Origin: an uncultured Sphingomonas sp.
Lineage (GTDB): Bacteria; Pseudomonadota; Alphaproteobacteria; Sphingomonadales; Sphingomonadaceae
Direction: 5' to 3'
Length of the DNA: 64,000 nt
NCBI RefSeq assembly: GCF_913777625.1
Contig: NZ_CAJYTI010000011.1
Coordinates: 62,001 to 126,000 of the forward strand
The notes below the pieces were generated by a model that did no database searches, was not told the origin of the DNA, and saw nothing but the letters and a program-made list of their open reading frames with translations. Positions 48,858 through 59,623 of this stretch are shown piece after piece. The first letter of the stretch is position 1. Each line of letters begins with the position of its first letter. The translations under genes were made by a program, and so were the position numbers.

Positions 48858-49301
48858 ATGATTCAAGCCACGCTGCTGCTGTTCTGGTTCGCGCTGCTGG
48901 TGGCGGAGGGCACGCCGATCGGCCGCGCCCTCCGGCGGTTGCTGGTCGAGGCCCCCGCCCACTGGTGCAACCGATGGTCGCGCGGCGACGTGTTGCTGAT
49001 CCTCACGCTGCTTGCCGGCGCCGCGCTGATCCTCTGGTTGATGGAGGCCGAGGGACGGCTGTTCCTGGGGATGCTGGGACCGGACATCGTTGCAGGCGCC
49101 AGCATGCTCGAACTCGGCACGCTGCTGGATGTGGCGGTAACCGCACTTACCGTGTTCGCCACCCTGCGCGTGAAAGGCCTGCAGCAGTGGGCGACGGCGC
49201 GCTTCGCACGGTGCATGCGGCGCGCACGGCGGATCCGGCGGCCCGCGCGTAAGCCCACGAACGACGACGGCGACGGACCGGCCTTTGCCCTCGCCGCGTG
49301 A
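48858..49301 (+). CDS. Hypothetical membrane protein
   Basis: A 147-residue protein with two or three hydrophobic segments ([55 protein letters not shown]) and a basic tail ([19 protein letters not shown]). No family is recognised. It is divergent from ruvA and convergent with the SPFH-operon genes, whose last stop is 4 bp away. Confidence 0.65.
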   Translation: MIQATLLLFWFALLVAEGTPIGRALRRLLVEAPAHWCNRWSRGDVLLILTLLAGAALILWLMEAEGRLFLGMLGPDIVAGASMLELGTLLDVAVTALTVFATLRVKGLQQWATARFARCMRRARRIRRPARKPTNDDGDGPAFALAA

Positions 49302-49304
49302 GGC

Positions 49305-49547
49305 TCAGGACCGCCAGCGCCAGTCGCCGTCGGTCTTGATTCGCGTGATCCAGACAAGCGCGAGCGCGACCGGCGTCAGCAACAGCAGGAAGAGCGGATG
49401 GTCCGGTAGCGCGAAGCGGGTGATCCCGCCGACCAGCACGATGAAGCCGGCGACGATCAGCCAGCCCTGCCACGTCACCGGCGTCGCGCCATAGCCGAAC
49501 GCCTTGGGCTTGAACCAATAGCCCGGCCGTACGCCATCTTCGGTCAT
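49305..49547 (-). CDS. Small membrane protein at the end of the SPFH operon
   Basis: An 80-residue protein from the ATG at 49547 with a strong AAGGAGAC site. Two hydrophobic helices (TWQGWLIVAGFIVLVGGITRFA, and PLFLLLLTPVALALVWI) are preceded by GYWFKPKAFGYGATPV, a motif seen in small two-helix membrane proteins of alphaproteobacteria. It overlaps the RHH gene by 4 bp, hence is coexpressed with the SPFH protein. Confidence 0.8.
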   Translation of the reverse strand: MTEDGVRPGYWFKPKAFGYGATPVTWQGWLIVAGFIVLVGGITRFALPDHPLFLLLLTPVALALVWITRIKTDGDWRWRS

Positions 49548-49765
49548 TCCGTGTCTCCTTGCGAATCCTTGGGCGGGCGTCCGCGCCTGGGCCGCACTGG
49601 ATCGGCCAGCTTCACCCCGCGCCGGGCCAGCGCCTCGCGCAGCAGACATTCCACCTGCGCGTTGACGCTGCGCAGATCGGTCGCGGCACTCCGCTCGATC
49701 GCGGCATGGAGCGCCGGATCGAGGCGGAGCGGGAAAGCCTTTTTCTGCGGGGGACCGCTCACCAC
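49544..49765 (-). CDS. Arc-type ribbon-helix-helix regulator
   Basis: A 73-residue (or 72 if the second GTG is used) DNA-binding protein; two GTG codons at 49765 and 49762 follow an AAGGCAGG site. The strand-helix-helix KAFPLRLDPALHAAIERSAATDLRSVNAQVECLLREAL is a typical Arc/MetJ fold. A basic tail (PRRGRPPKDSQG) contains an AT-hook-like RGRP. It lies between the SPFH gene and a small membrane gene with short overlaps. It may autoregulate the operon. Confidence 0.88.
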   Translation of the reverse strand: MVSGPPQKKAFPLRLDPALHAAIERSAATDLRSVNAQVECLLREALARRGVKLADPVRPRRGRPPKDSQGDTE

Positions 49766-49771
49766 CCTGCC

Positions 49772-50677
49772 TTACTGATAGAGCGAGCCAGCATTCACCA
49801 CCGGCTGGGTGTCGCGCTCGCCGCACAGCACCACCATCAGGTTGGACACCATGGCGGCGCGACGCTCGTCGTCGAGCTCGACAACGTTCTTGGCCGATAG
49901 CTGATCGAGCGCCAGCTCGACCATCCCCACCGCGCCTTCGACCAGCGTCTTGCGCGCGGCGACCACCGCCTGCGCCTGCTGGCGGCGCAGCATCGCGCCG
50001 GCAATTTCCTGTGCGTAGGCGAGATGGGTGAAGCCGCACTCGTCGACGGTGATGCCCGCTACCTGCAGCCGGGCGATCAGCTCGGCGCGAAGCTCGCCGC
50101 CCACCTGGTCGTGATTGCCGCGCAGGGTGACCTCCTGATGCTCGAAATCGTCATAGGGATAGCGCGAGCCGATGGTGCGCACCGCCGCCTCGATCTGGAC
50201 GTTGACGAAGGCCTTGTAGTCGTCGACGTCGAACAGCGCCTGGGCGGTGTCGGTCACCCGCCACACCACCTGCGCCGCCATCTCGATCGGGTTGCCGCGC
50301 AGGTCGTTCACCTTGATCTTGTCCGAGATCATGTTGTTGGCGCGCACCGAGACCTTGGTCTTGATCAGCCACGGCCAGGACCAGCGGAGCCCCGTGGTGC
50401 GATCGGTGCCGCGATAATCGCCGAACAGCAGGATCGCCGCCGCCTGGTTGGGCTGGAGCAGGTAAAAGCCGGCGACGACGAACAGCAGCACCAGTGCGGC
50501 GACGACGATCCAGCTCACCACCACCCAGTCGGGCAACCGGTCGATCTGGGTGAAGGCCAGCCCGCCCGCGACCAGCGCCGCCACCGCGACCAGCAGCATC
50601 CCATAGCCGCTGGTGGTGTGCGCCACCGTCTCGCTGCTCTGCCGCAACGCGGGCGCGGCGCTCCGTGTGTCCGTCAT
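49772..50677 (-). CDS. SPFH domain protein with two N-terminal membrane helices
   Basis: A 301-residue protein from the ATG at 50677 behind AGGAGGGAACG. Two transmembrane helices (GMLLVAVAALVAGGLAFTQI and VVVSWIVVAALVLLFVVAGFYLL) come first, then an SPFH domain with LLQPNQAAAILLFGDYRGTDRTTGLRW and IGSRYPYDDFEHQEVTLRG. A helical part (EIAGAMLRRQQAQAVVAARKTLVEGAVGMVELAL) follows. This differs from the single-helix prohibitin-like protein at 31146. It is the first gene of a three-gene operon with RHH and small membrane genes. Confidence 0.92.
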   Translation of the reverse strand: MTDTRSAAPALRQSSETVAHTTSGYGMLLVAVAALVAGGLAFTQIDRLPDWVVVSWIVVAALVLLFVVAGFYLLQPNQAAAILLFGDYRGTDRTTGLRWSWPWLIKTKVSVRANNMISDKIKVNDLRGNPIEMAAQVVWRVTDTAQALFDVDDYKAFVNVQIEAAVRTIGSRYPYDDFEHQEVTLRGNHDQVGGELRAELIARLQVAGITVDECGFTHLAYAQEIAGAMLRRQQAQAVVAARKTLVEGAVGMVELALDQLSAKNVVELDDERRAAMVSNLMVVLCGERDTQPVVNAGSLYQ

Positions 50678-50693
50678 CGTTCCCTCCTGAATT

Positions 50694-50703
50694 ATGATAT
50701 CAT
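50694..50703. promoter_or_regulatory. ATGATATCAT palindrome in the SPFH promoter region
   Basis: A perfect 10 bp palindrome lies 17 bp upstream of the SPFH start codon on the minus strand, in an AT-rich block (TATAAATATGATATCATAAT) that stands out from the GC-rich surroundings. It is a natural operator candidate, possibly for the Arc-type regulator encoded by the operon. The same block may hold the -10 box. Confidence 0.6.
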
Positions 50704-50743
50704 ATTTATATCGAATCAGGACGGATGCCAAGTGGAATCGGCG

Positions 50744-50781
50744 GAAAAGAAAACAGCCGCCGGAGCACCTGCCCCGGCGGC
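50744..50781 (-). terminator. Intrinsic terminator of the tol-pal operon
   Basis: On the minus strand an 8 bp stem GCCGCCGG / CCGGCGGC with a 10-base loop is followed by TGTTTTCTTTT. It sits 27 bp past the pal stop codon. Confidence 0.85.
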
Positions 50782-50807
50782 CGAAACATCGGCAATGCGT
50801 CCGTGCC

Positions 50808-51323
50808 TCAGTTGAGGACGATGGTCACCGCGCGGCGGTTCTGCGCCCAGCTGGCTTCGTCCGAACCCAGCGCGATCGGGCGCTCCTTGCCGTAGCTGAT
50901 CGTGGTGATGCGATCGGCCGAGACGCCCTGCGCCGCGAGATAGTTCTTCGCGGCATTGGCGCGGCGGTCGCCCAGCGCGAGATTGTATTCGCGGGTACCG
51001 CGCTCGTCGCAATGCCCTTCGAGGGTGATGCGAACGTTCGGGTGCGCGACCAGCCACTTGGCCTGGCTGTTGAGGATCGTGCGCGATTCCGCATCGACGT
51101 CGAACTGGTCGAGCGCGAAGTGGATCGTGTCGCTCGTCACCTCACGGCGGAACTGCTCGGAGAGCGGCGTCGCCTGCGTCGTCTCGCCATTGCCATAGGG
51201 CTGGCTCGGCGGCGTCGGGGTTTCGGTCGGGGCGGGCGGCAGCACCGCCGGCGGCTTCTTCGAGCAGGCGGCGGTGGCGACGAGCGCTACGCCGAGCATC
51301 AGGCTGGGGACGAGCTTGGTCAT
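50808..51323 (-). CDS. pal: Peptidoglycan-associated lipoprotein Pal
   Basis: A 171-residue outer-membrane lipoprotein. The signal and lipobox are LVATAAC-SKK; a Pro/Thr-rich tether leads to an OmpA-like domain (IHFALDQFDVDAESRTILNSQAKWL, and ITLEGHCDERGTREYNLALGDRRANAAKNYL) that binds peptidoglycan diaminopimelate. Last gene of the tol-pal operon; a 67 bp gap separates it from tolB. Confidence 0.97.
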   Translation of the reverse strand: MTKLVPSLMLGVALVATAACSKKPPAVLPPAPTETPTPPSQPYGNGETTQATPLSEQFRREVTSDTIHFALDQFDVDAESRTILNSQAKWLVAHPNVRITLEGHCDERGTREYNLALGDRRANAAKNYLAAQGVSADRITTISYGKERPIALGSDEASWAQNRRAVTIVLN

Positions 51324-51390
51324 GTTATCCTCCTTGTCACTGGTGGCTGCGCATGCCGCGCAATCGTTACGCTATAGTTTCTACTCGGTG

Positions 51391-52779
51391 TCAGGGACGC
51401 ACGGCACCCCAATTTGGATCCGAGCCATCGAGCGGCGTCGGCACTTTCCGTGTCGCGCGGCCGGTGAGGTCCACCGTCCACAGGTCGGGACGGCCCGAAC
51501 CCTGGGCCGAGCGGAAGAACACGATCACGCGGCCATTGGGCGCCCAGCTCGGGCCTTCGTCGCCCCAGCTGTTGGTGAGCAGCTGCTCGCCGCCGCCCGA
51601 GGGGTTCATCACGCCGATGCGGAACGCGCCGCCGCCCATGCGGGTGAAGGCGATCTGGTCGCCGCGCGGGCTCCAGGCCGGCGCCGCATAGCGCCCGCCG
51701 CCGAAGCTGATGCGGTGCTGATTGGAGCCGTCCGCATTCATCACATAGAGCTGCTGGGTGCCGCCGCGATCGCTTTCGAACACGATCTTCGAGCCGTCGG
51801 GCGAGTAGCTGCCGCCGGTATCGATGCCCGGCGAGTTGGTCAGCCGCTCCGGCGTGCCGCCGCTGGCGGGCACGCGGTAGATGTCGGTATTGCCGCCCAC
51901 CGCCATCGAGAACAGCACATAGCGCGCATCCGGCGACCAGTGTGGCGCGAAGTTGAGCGCGAGGTTGGAGACCAGCGTGCGGTCCTGGCGCGTGCTCAGA
52001 TTGTAGATATGGATCGACGGGCGATCCTTTTCGAAGCTCATGTAGAGGATCGCGTCGAGCTTCGGGCTCAGCCGCGGGGTCAGCACGATCGACTGGCCGT
52101 TGGTGAGGAAGCGGTGGTTGGCGCCGTCCTGGTCCATGATCGCCAGCTGCTTGCGGCGGCGGTTCTTGGGGCCGGTCTCGGCGATATAGACGACCTGCGT
52201 GTCGAAATAGGGGCCCTCGCCGGTGAGGCGCGAATAGATCGCGTCGGCGCATTTGTGGCCGGCACGGCGCCAGTCGGCGGGCGCGACGACGAAGCCCTGG
52301 CGGATCAGCTCCACCTTCGACAGCACGTCGTAGAGATAGCAGCCGACGGTGAGCGAGCCGTCGCCATTGGCGCGGACATAGCCCTGCACCAACGACTGCG
52401 CGCCGGTGCCGCCCCAATAATCATAGGCAGGCGCGGTCACTTCCGGGAAGGCGACGGTGCGCAGCTGCGCCGGCGGCACGGGGGTGAACAGGCCCGAGCC
52501 GCGCAAATCGTTGGTGATCACGTCGGCCAGCTTCTGGCCGAGCACGTCGGTGGAGCCGGCGGGCGTGTCGACCACGGCGGAGGTCGGCATCGCGGGGATG
52601 GCGATCGGCATCGGCGCGGAAATGCCGCCGACGATGTCGATCACCGGCTGGTCCTGGCCCTGCCCCTGGGCCTGCGCAGCCGCCTGCGGGCTGTTCGCGA
52701 TCGGCGGCGGCGGGGTGGTCTGGGCATGCGCCGCACCTGCCAGGCAGAGCGTCGCGAAGGCTATGGTTTGGAGTTTCAT
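51391..52779 (-). CDS. tolB: Tol-Pal system protein TolB
   Basis: A 462-residue periplasmic beta-propeller. The signal peptide is AFATLCLAGAAHA-Q. The TolB N-terminal domain includes DVLGQKLADVITNDLRGSGLF. Six-bladed propeller motifs repeat, for example TRQDRTLVSNLALNFAPHWSPDARYVLFS and SPGIDTGGSYSPDGSKIVFESDRGG. The pre-domain is proline/glutamine-rich. TolB links Pal to TolA during outer-membrane constriction at division. Confidence 0.97.
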   Translation of the reverse strand: MKLQTIAFATLCLAGAAHAQTTPPPPIANSPQAAAQAQGQGQDQPVIDIVGGISAPMPIAIPAMPTSAVVDTPAGSTDVLGQKLADVITNDLRGSGLFTPVPPAQLRTVAFPEVTAPAYDYWGGTGAQSLVQGYVRANGDGSLTVGCYLYDVLSKVELIRQGFVVAPADWRRAGHKCADAIYSRLTGEGPYFDTQVVYIAETGPKNRRRKQLAIMDQDGANHRFLTNGQSIVLTPRLSPKLDAILYMSFEKDRPSIHIYNLSTRQDRTLVSNLALNFAPHWSPDARYVLFSMAVGGNTDIYRVPASGGTPERLTNSPGIDTGGSYSPDGSKIVFESDRGGTQQLYVMNADGSNQHRISFGGGRYAAPAWSPRGDQIAFTRMGGGAFRIGVMNPSGGGEQLLTNSWGDEGPSWAPNGRVIVFFRSAQGSGRPDLWTVDLTGRATRKVPTPLDGSDPNWGAVRP

Positions 52780-52789
52780 CGCTTCATCC

Positions 52790-53746
52790 TCATCCAGGCA
52801 GCTTGTAGCTGAACGGCAGGCTCTTCCACCCGCCCGGCACAGCGTAGAGATTGGCGGGCAACCCGTGGATTGGGGTGCAGCCCTTGAACGTGGCGATCGC
52901 CAGATCCTTCACCCGGTCCACATACCGCCCATTGCTCGCATCGTTCCCCTGCACGCCGGTAATGTCCGGATTACCCGCCAGCGAGCCGTCCGGATTGAAG
53001 TTCAGGCGGACCAGGATGCGGATGCGCTCGGCGCCGGGGCCAGGCGTGACCTGTCGGTTCGCGCAGGGTTGAATCTGCCGCGCGATCAGCCCGCGGAAGC
53101 TCGCGACCTCCTGTGCCGAGGCCTTGCTGGCCGGATTGTTCAGCGCGGTGCTGTTGGTCTTGTTGTTCGAGCGGCCGAGGTCGAGCCCGGCGAGGTTGCC
53201 GGTCGGCTTCACCGGACGGCGCTCGCTGCCCGTCGCCGCGCTCTTCGAGGCGGAATCGCTCGACTTGGCCGGTGCCGCCTTGGACGGCGGGGCCGGCTTG
53301 CTCGGCTTTTCGGGCTTGCTCGGCTTTTCCGGCTTGGCCGGCTGCGGCTTTTCGGCGGGTGCGGGCTTCGGCTTGGGCTGCGGCTTCTCCGCCGGCGCGG
53401 GCTTGGGCTGCGGCGGCTGGGGCTTTGGCTGCGGCGCGGGCTTGGGCTCCGGCGGCGCCGGCTGCGGCTTGGGCTGGGGCTCCGGCGCGGGCGGGGGCGC
53501 GGCCTCCGGCTCCACCGGGGCTTCCACCGGCGACTTCTTTGCCGCCAGTTCCTCGTGGCTCACCACGGGCGCGGTGTTCTCCGGCCCCACCTTGTCGGCC
53601 AGCGAGATCTCGATCGGGATCGCCTTGGGCGGCTCCTGCGGTGGCGTCTTCAGCAGGCTGAGCGACAGCGCGGCGATCACCGCGGCATGCGCCGCGATGG
53701 AAACGCCGAGCCCGATCCGCTCACTACGGTCCATGGTCTCGCTCAC
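52790..53746 (-). CDS. tolA: TolA-like energy-transducing protein
   Basis: A 318-residue protein with one N-terminal helix (RIGLGVSIAAHAAVIAALSLSLL). The long Pro/Lys/Ala-rich stretch (KPQPAPPEPKPAPQPKPQPP) is the periplasm-spanning arm. The C-terminal domain begins around LNNPASKASAQEVASFRGLIARQIQPCANRQ, with two Cys (PCANR and FKGCTP) probably paired. Position between tolR and tolB makes it the TolA of the complex; sequence similarity to E. coli TolA would be limited. Confidence 0.9.
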   Translation of the reverse strand: MSETMDRSERIGLGVSIAAHAAVIAALSLSLLKTPPQEPPKAIPIEISLADKVGPENTAPVVSHEELAAKKSPVEAPVEPEAAPPPAPEPQPKPQPAPPEPKPAPQPKPQPPQPKPAPAEKPQPKPKPAPAEKPQPAKPEKPSKPEKPSKPAPPSKAAPAKSSDSASKSAATGSERRPVKPTGNLAGLDLGRSNNKTNSTALNNPASKASAQEVASFRGLIARQIQPCANRQVTPGPGAERIRILVRLNFNPDGSLAGNPDITGVQGNDASNGRYVDRVKDLAIATFKGCTPIHGLPANLYAVPGGWKSLPFSYKLPG

Positions 53747-53747
53747 C

Positions 53748-54188
<441 letters not shown>

Positions 54189-54192
54189 CGGC

Positions 54193-54879
54193 TTAGCCCT
54201 CCATCTCCAGGCGGCGGCTGAGCGTCGCGTGGAAGCCGTCGGCGAAGCGGTTCAGCCGCGCCTCGACGCGGTTCACGGCGTGACTGTAGCGGTTGTAGGC
54301 GATCACCGCGGGGATGGCGGCGAACAGGCCGATCGCGGTGGCGAACAGCGCCTCGGCGATACCCGGCGCCACGACCGCGAGCGACGAGCTCTGCGCCGCG
54401 GCGATGCCGGTGAAGCTGCGCATGATCCCCCAGACGGTGCCGAACAGGCCGACGAACGGCGCGACCGAGCCCACGGTGGCGAGGAAGTTCAGGCGGTCGG
54501 ACAGGCGGTCGATCTCCATCGCGACCGTGGCCCCCATCGCGGTGGCGAGGCGCTCGCGCGTGCCTTCGCGGTCGATCGTCTTGCCCGCGGTCGAGCGGCG
54601 CCATTCGCTGACGCCGGCGGCGAACACGCGCGCGATCGGCTGGTCGCGGCCGGCGGCGCGGCGGTGGAACTCGTCAAAGTCGTCCGCCTCGCGATATTCG
54701 GTCTCGAAGCGCTGCATCTCGCGGCGCAGGCTGCCGACCTTCGCGGCGAAGCCGATGATGATCGTCCAGGTCCACAGGCTGGCGAGCAGCAGGCCGATCA
54801 TGACCAGCTTCACGACGATGTCGGCCTGGAGGAACAGGTGGATCGGCGACAGGACGGCACCAGTTGTGACGGACGGCAT
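54193..54879 (-). CDS. tolQ: Biopolymer transport protein TolQ (ExbB family)
   Basis: A 228-residue three-helix motor protein. Helix 1 is VVKLVMIGLLLASLWTWTIII. The large cytoplasmic loop includes EYREADDFDEFHRRAAG and RERLATAMGATVAMEIDRL. The last two helices are VGSVAPFVGLFGTVWGIMRSFTGIA and EALFATAIGLFAAIPAVIAYN, with conserved Pro and Gly positions. The start at 54879 is 6 bp after the ybgC stop. Confidence 0.96.
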   Translation of the reverse strand: MPSVTTGAVLSPIHLFLQADIVVKLVMIGLLLASLWTWTIIIGFAAKVGSLRREMQRFETEYREADDFDEFHRRAAGRDQPIARVFAAGVSEWRRSTAGKTIDREGTRERLATAMGATVAMEIDRLSDRLNFLATVGSVAPFVGLFGTVWGIMRSFTGIAAAQSSSLAVVAPGIAEALFATAIGLFAAIPAVIAYNRYSHAVNRVEARLNRFADGFHATLSRRLEMEG

Positions 54880-54885
54880 GGACGC

Positions 54886-55338
54886 TTACTTCTCCTTCCA
54901 CACGAGCGGTTCGAACGCGGCCAGCCACTCGGCCGGCTGACGCCGCGGGCGACCGCCGGGGGCGACGAAGGCCACCTCCACGGTTGCTTCGGCGACTAAA
55001 AGATCGTCCCGCATGACTCGTTGCTGAATGATAACGCCGGCGGCGCGCAATTTGGTGAGACGGCTGATCACCACCAGCGTGTCGCCGAGCTTGGCCGGCG
55101 CGCGGTAGCGGATGTCGAGCCCGGCGACCGCATAGGCCCCGCCGCCTGCCTCGAACACGGCACGCTGGTCGATGCCCGCGAGCGTGAGCATGTCCGATCG
55201 GGCGCGTTCCATGTAGCGCAGATAATTGGCATGGTAGACGACACCGGTGAGATCGGTGTCCTCGAAATAGACCCGCAGCGCAAAGCGGTGCGCGCGGCCG
55301 TCGAACCGGCCGGCAGGGGCATGGTCGCTGCTGGTCAT
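54886..55338 (-). CDS. ybgC: Tol-Pal associated acyl-CoA thioesterase YbgC
   Basis: A 150-residue hot-dog-fold thioesterase. The active-site block is VYFEDTDLTGVVYHANYLRYMERARSD, with the catalytic Asp in EDTD and the conserved YHANYL. It starts the ybgC-tolQ-tolR-tolA-tolB-pal operon, matching the common arrangement. In other bacteria YbgC hydrolyses short-chain acyl-CoAs and interacts with lipid synthesis. Confidence 0.95.
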   Translation of the reverse strand: MTSSDHAPAGRFDGRAHRFALRVYFEDTDLTGVVYHANYLRYMERARSDMLTLAGIDQRAVFEAGGGAYAVAGLDIRYRAPAKLGDTLVVISRLTKLRAAGVIIQQRVMRDDLLVAEATVEVAFVAPGGRPRRQPAEWLAAFEPLVWKEK

Positions 55339-55405
55339 GGATTGGCCTCCTAGCGGAGGCGGTGCCCTAGCGGAACCCCAAAGGGACTAAGCTTTGGTGG
55401 ATGTA

Positions 55406-55430
55406 GATCCTCCCCGGCACGGGGAGGATC
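55406..55430. repeat. Minimal GATCCTCCCCG hairpin (family B core)
   Basis: A perfect 11 bp palindrome GATCCTCCCCG-GCA-CGGGGAGGATC stands alone in the spacer between ybgC and the exonuclease. It is the outer arms of family B elements with the interior removed. On the minus strand it is 8 bp beyond the exonuclease stop and could act as its terminator hairpin, though no T-tract follows. Confidence 0.8.
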
Positions 55431-55438
55431 TGGAAGTC

Positions 55439-56203
55439 CTAGAACAACAGCCGTTGCGTCCCGCTCCCCCGCCCGACCGGCGCCCCGCCACGCCGGCGCG
55501 CCAGCTCGGTTTCCGCAGTGAACCGCACATCCTCGTCGCGATCGGTGAGGAAGCCTTCGAGCGAATCCTCGGAAATCTCGTTCCATTCCTTGCCGCGATC
55601 GGGGCCGTAGCGGACGCGCGGCAAGAGCCCCGGCTGGCTCGACCATTCGACCAGCTGCGCGACGCTCGCCTCGTTGAGCATGTCGCGGAGGTGGAACGCG
55701 GTCACATAGGCGTCGGGAAACGCACGGTGCGCCGGCAGGCCGCGCTCGTGCTCCATGCCCTCGGGACGACGCCAGTAGCGGAGCATCTGGTTGGAGAAGC
55801 CCGGGCTGTCCGGCCACAACCGCAGCGCGCATTTCCAGGTGCAGATCCAGTCCGCGCCGCGGGTGAGCGCCGGCGTGCAGAACTGCTCCTCGAAGGTCGC
55901 GCGGTGCGCGGCGAGCGCGATGCGGCGCGGCCAGGGATCGAGGATGGGGCGCGCGACGTCGTGCCAATAGGGCGCGTCGGCGACGTCCTCGTCGCGGATA
56001 TGATGGATCGCCATGGTCAGCGGCGGAATGCCGCGGCCGGGATTGACCAGCCGGTTGCCGCCCTCGCCATAGAGCTCCCAGCGGCCGTCGGCGCCCAGCG
56101 CCACGTCCTGCCAGCCGATCTCGCACACGGCATGGGCGGGCGGCTTGTCGCCGGTGGTCTCTAGGTCGATGACACGGATGATCGATTGGGTTGGCGGCGC
56201 CAT
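55439..56203 (-). CDS. DEDD-type 3'-5' exonuclease
   Basis: A 254-residue protein from the ATG at 56203 (MAPPTQSIIRVIDLETTGD). The exonuclease motif I is VIDLETTGDKPP with the DxE acids. Motif II is HRATFEEQFC (Asn/Asp-like position in LAAHRATFE) and motif III is AFPDAYVTAFHL with HxxxxD-like spacing, as in the DnaQ-like family. The C-terminal ~80 residues (ARRRGGAPVGRGSG at the end) are unlike DnaQ. It is probably a stand-alone exonuclease; the usual motif-II Asp is not visible, so activity is uncertain. Confidence 0.85.
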   Translation of the reverse strand: MAPPTQSIIRVIDLETTGDKPPAHAVCEIGWQDVALGADGRWELYGEGGNRLVNPGRGIPPLTMAIHHIRDEDVADAPYWHDVARPILDPWPRRIALAAHRATFEEQFCTPALTRGADWICTWKCALRLWPDSPGFSNQMLRYWRRPEGMEHERGLPAHRAFPDAYVTAFHLRDMLNEASVAQLVEWSSQPGLLPRVRYGPDRGKEWNEISEDSLEGFLTDRDEDVRFTAETELARRRGGAPVGRGSGTQRLLF

Positions 56204-56260
56204 GGCCGCGATGTGGGGGTTTTTCGGGCGAAATGCCAGCCGAAAGCGAGCTACCGCACC

Positions 56261-56375
56261 TAAGCCCCTCCCCTTCAGGGGAGGGATTGGGGTGGGGCCG
56301 TGTCTCACGGAGACCAACCTGCGTTCTGGAATCCCTCCATCCCCAAACCCCTCCTCCAAGGAGGAGGGGCTTAAG
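56261..56375. repeat. Inverted-repeat element of a fourth family (D)
   Basis: It begins TAAGCCCCTCCCCTTCAGGG and ends CTCCAAGGAGGAGGGGCTTA, so its outer ends are inverted (TAAGCCCCTCC ... GGAGGGGCTTA) over 115 bp. It fills the spacer between topA (stop) and the exonuclease (start). The centre contains a GATTGGGGTGGGG box and its inverted CCCCAAACCCC version. Confidence 0.75.
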
Positions 56376-56380
56376 TGAGA

Positions 56381-58978
<2,598 letters not shown>

Positions 58979-59104
58979 GAGGTGTTCGATCGATCCCTAC
59001 GTGTACGCGTGTAAGGTGGGGGGCGCCGCTGCGCTGCGTCAAGCCGACGATTTGATCGCGGCCGTAGTGCTGATAGAAGCGCCCAACGCTTCGGGGGAAT
59101 AGAA

Positions 59105-59605
59105 ATGATGTGGCTGACGTTGATCGCGATGACGGCCGTGCAGGCAGAGGATCGGCTCCTATGGCCGATGCCGGAGGGGTTCAAGGTCGGTCACCAGCAG
59201 ACCTCGGCGAGCGGCTCCGAAATCGAAGAGCGCATCCCCAAGGGCGAGACTGTGGAGGATTGGACCCGGATGGCCACCCGCCTCGTCTTCCCGGGCGCGA
59301 TGGACGGCACGGCGTTCAACAACGCCATGGCACAGCGCTGGCAAAGCGCCTGCCCCGGCGCAGTCGCGACGCCGCCCGAGAAAAGTCCCCGCGGCGTCGA
59401 CATTCGCATCGACTGCCCGCGCAATCCCGCGACCGGCAAGCCCGAGACGATGTTCCAGCGAGTCCTTCCGGTGCCTGGAAAGGCCTATATCCTGCAGGTC
59501 GCCTTTCGCGCGGTACCGAGCGCAGAGCAGGTGCGGTGGGCGAAGGCCGAGCTTGATCGGGCGACGCTCTGCAGCGCCGCCGCGACCGAATCCCCCTGCC
59601 GCTGA
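59105..59605 (+). CDS. Hypothetical exported protein
   Basis: A 166-residue protein with a short signal peptide (MMWLTLIAMTAVQA) after a GGGGGA site. The mature part shows paired Cys (SACPGAV and IDCPRNP near the middle; LCSAA and SPCR at the end). The segment WPMPEGFKVGHQQTSASGSEIEERIPKGETVEDWTRMATRLVF recalls small exported proteins of alphaproteobacteria, but I assign no family. Divergent from topA and convergent with yghU. Confidence 0.7.
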   Translation: MMWLTLIAMTAVQAEDRLLWPMPEGFKVGHQQTSASGSEIEERIPKGETVEDWTRMATRLVFPGAMDGTAFNNAMAQRWQSACPGAVATPPEKSPRGVDIRIDCPRNPATGKPETMFQRVLPVPGKAYILQVAFRAVPSAEQVRWAKAELDRATLCSAAATESPCR

Positions 59606-59623
59606 CCCGCAGGCGGGTGGACC

